DNA of 64,000 nucleotides from Chthonomonadales bacterium (lineage in GTDB: Bacteria > Armatimonadota > Chthonomonadetes > Chthonomonadales > CAJBBX01): contig JABWBA010000009.1 in assembly GCA_013360745.1 (NCBI GenBank), positions 1 to 64,000 on the forward strand. The letters are read 5' to 3'. Made by a program: the position numbers and the translations under genes. Shown piece by piece: positions 63,652 to 64,000 of this stretch (positions are counted from its first letter, which is position 1; the number at the start of each line of letters is the position of its first letter). The notes beneath the pieces are model-generated. The model did no database searches. It was not told where the DNA came from and was given only the letters and a program-made list of their open reading frames with translations.

Positions 63652-63932
63652 GCCTTGCCACTCCTTGTCACCGTCTTGGCGCTTATAGGATGGTATGGAC
63701 GAATGTCCGGATGGCCGCAGGGGCTGATCAAGATCAGGGCATTCCTGGATCGGCTCAGGCGCGAACGAACACCACCATCTCTGACATTACTCTAACCCGG
63801 AAATCCCTTTTCGTCAATACATTTCGATGAGAATGACTGCCGAATATTGGACCGTTCGCATGGCAGATGACGATTCGAAAGGGTGCATCGGGCCGGTGTA
63901 CGGACGAAGATGGGCTATCAATCAGGAAGACA

Positions 63933-63962
63933 GGCTGCGCACTGAGCATTCAGCGCGCAGCC
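63933..63962 (-). terminator. hairpin in the non-coding right end
   Basis: GGCTGCGC (63933-63940) pairs perfectly with GCGCAGCC (63955-63962) around a 14-nt loop. On the minus strand it is followed by a T-rich stretch, so it could end a gene lying beyond the window. The rest of 63652-64000 holds no gene I can support, only a possible TATAAG box upstream of the pseudopilin. Confidence 0.45.
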
Positions 63963-64000
63963 CGTCCGTGAGGCCTGACTCCGTTCGTCGCTCCGTATGG

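Overview
The window looks like a chromosomal segment of a diderm, high-GC bacterium, most probably Armatimonadota. The strongest clue is the pseudopilin at 62812-63651, whose N-terminus runs straight from the pilin helix into an [12 protein letters not shown] motif that I associate with that phylum. Supporting clues are a DUF6785-like membrane protein, paired uroporphyrinogen-decarboxylase-like and DUF4091-like proteins, and outer-membrane features (an OstA/LptD-like barrel, lipoproteins). Housekeeping genes anchor it to a chromosome: rpsU, tRNA-Leu(CAA), polA, rpsA, coaE, glnA. There is no phage, insertion sequence or CRISPR array.

Layout. 1-4330: a short tandem repeat and a palindrome, then a HEAT-like membrane protein, a GH5-like glycosidase, a 3-hydroxyisobutyrate-dehydrogenase-family enzyme, a small Cys-rich protein and a stand-alone SecD-P1-head-like protein. 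4330-10010: core genes rpsU, tRNA-Leu, polA, rpsA, coaE. 10086-33896: a 24 kb block, all on the + strand, that opens with a near-consensus promoter and encodes seven exported proteins. Four are large (1865, 999, 890 and 2376 aa) and end in the same three-part C-terminal region. Two are CsgG/TolB-N-like proteins with a membrane segment, and the last is an Ig-OstA-beta-barrel protein. I regard this block as the best candidate for an undescribed secretion or surface-assembly system.

33971-46554: a beta-carbonic anhydrase fused to zinc ribbons, a DUF6785-like membrane protein with a coupled upstream gene, an MFS transporter, CrcB, a three-gene operon (UroD-like, DUF4091-like, HI0933-like flavoprotein) from an apparently leaderless promoter, a lipoprotein, a HepT/MntA toxin-antitoxin pair and an Eis-like acetyltransferase. 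46676-52088: a lipoprotein with a caspase-like His/Cys pair, a second UroD-like protein, a Spy-like secreted protein and a beta-helix protein. 52119-56629: glnA behind a structured leader with an intrinsic terminator, then a histidine kinase and a CheY-like regulator.

56694-60304: cysD, a cysN-cysC fusion and a sulfotransferase form one operon that makes PAPS and uses it for sulfation. It diverges from an AraC-type regulator that has two tandem 21-bp sites in the shared spacer. 61332-63651: a small operon of a pseudopilin, a 61-aa membrane protein and a membrane-anchored protein.
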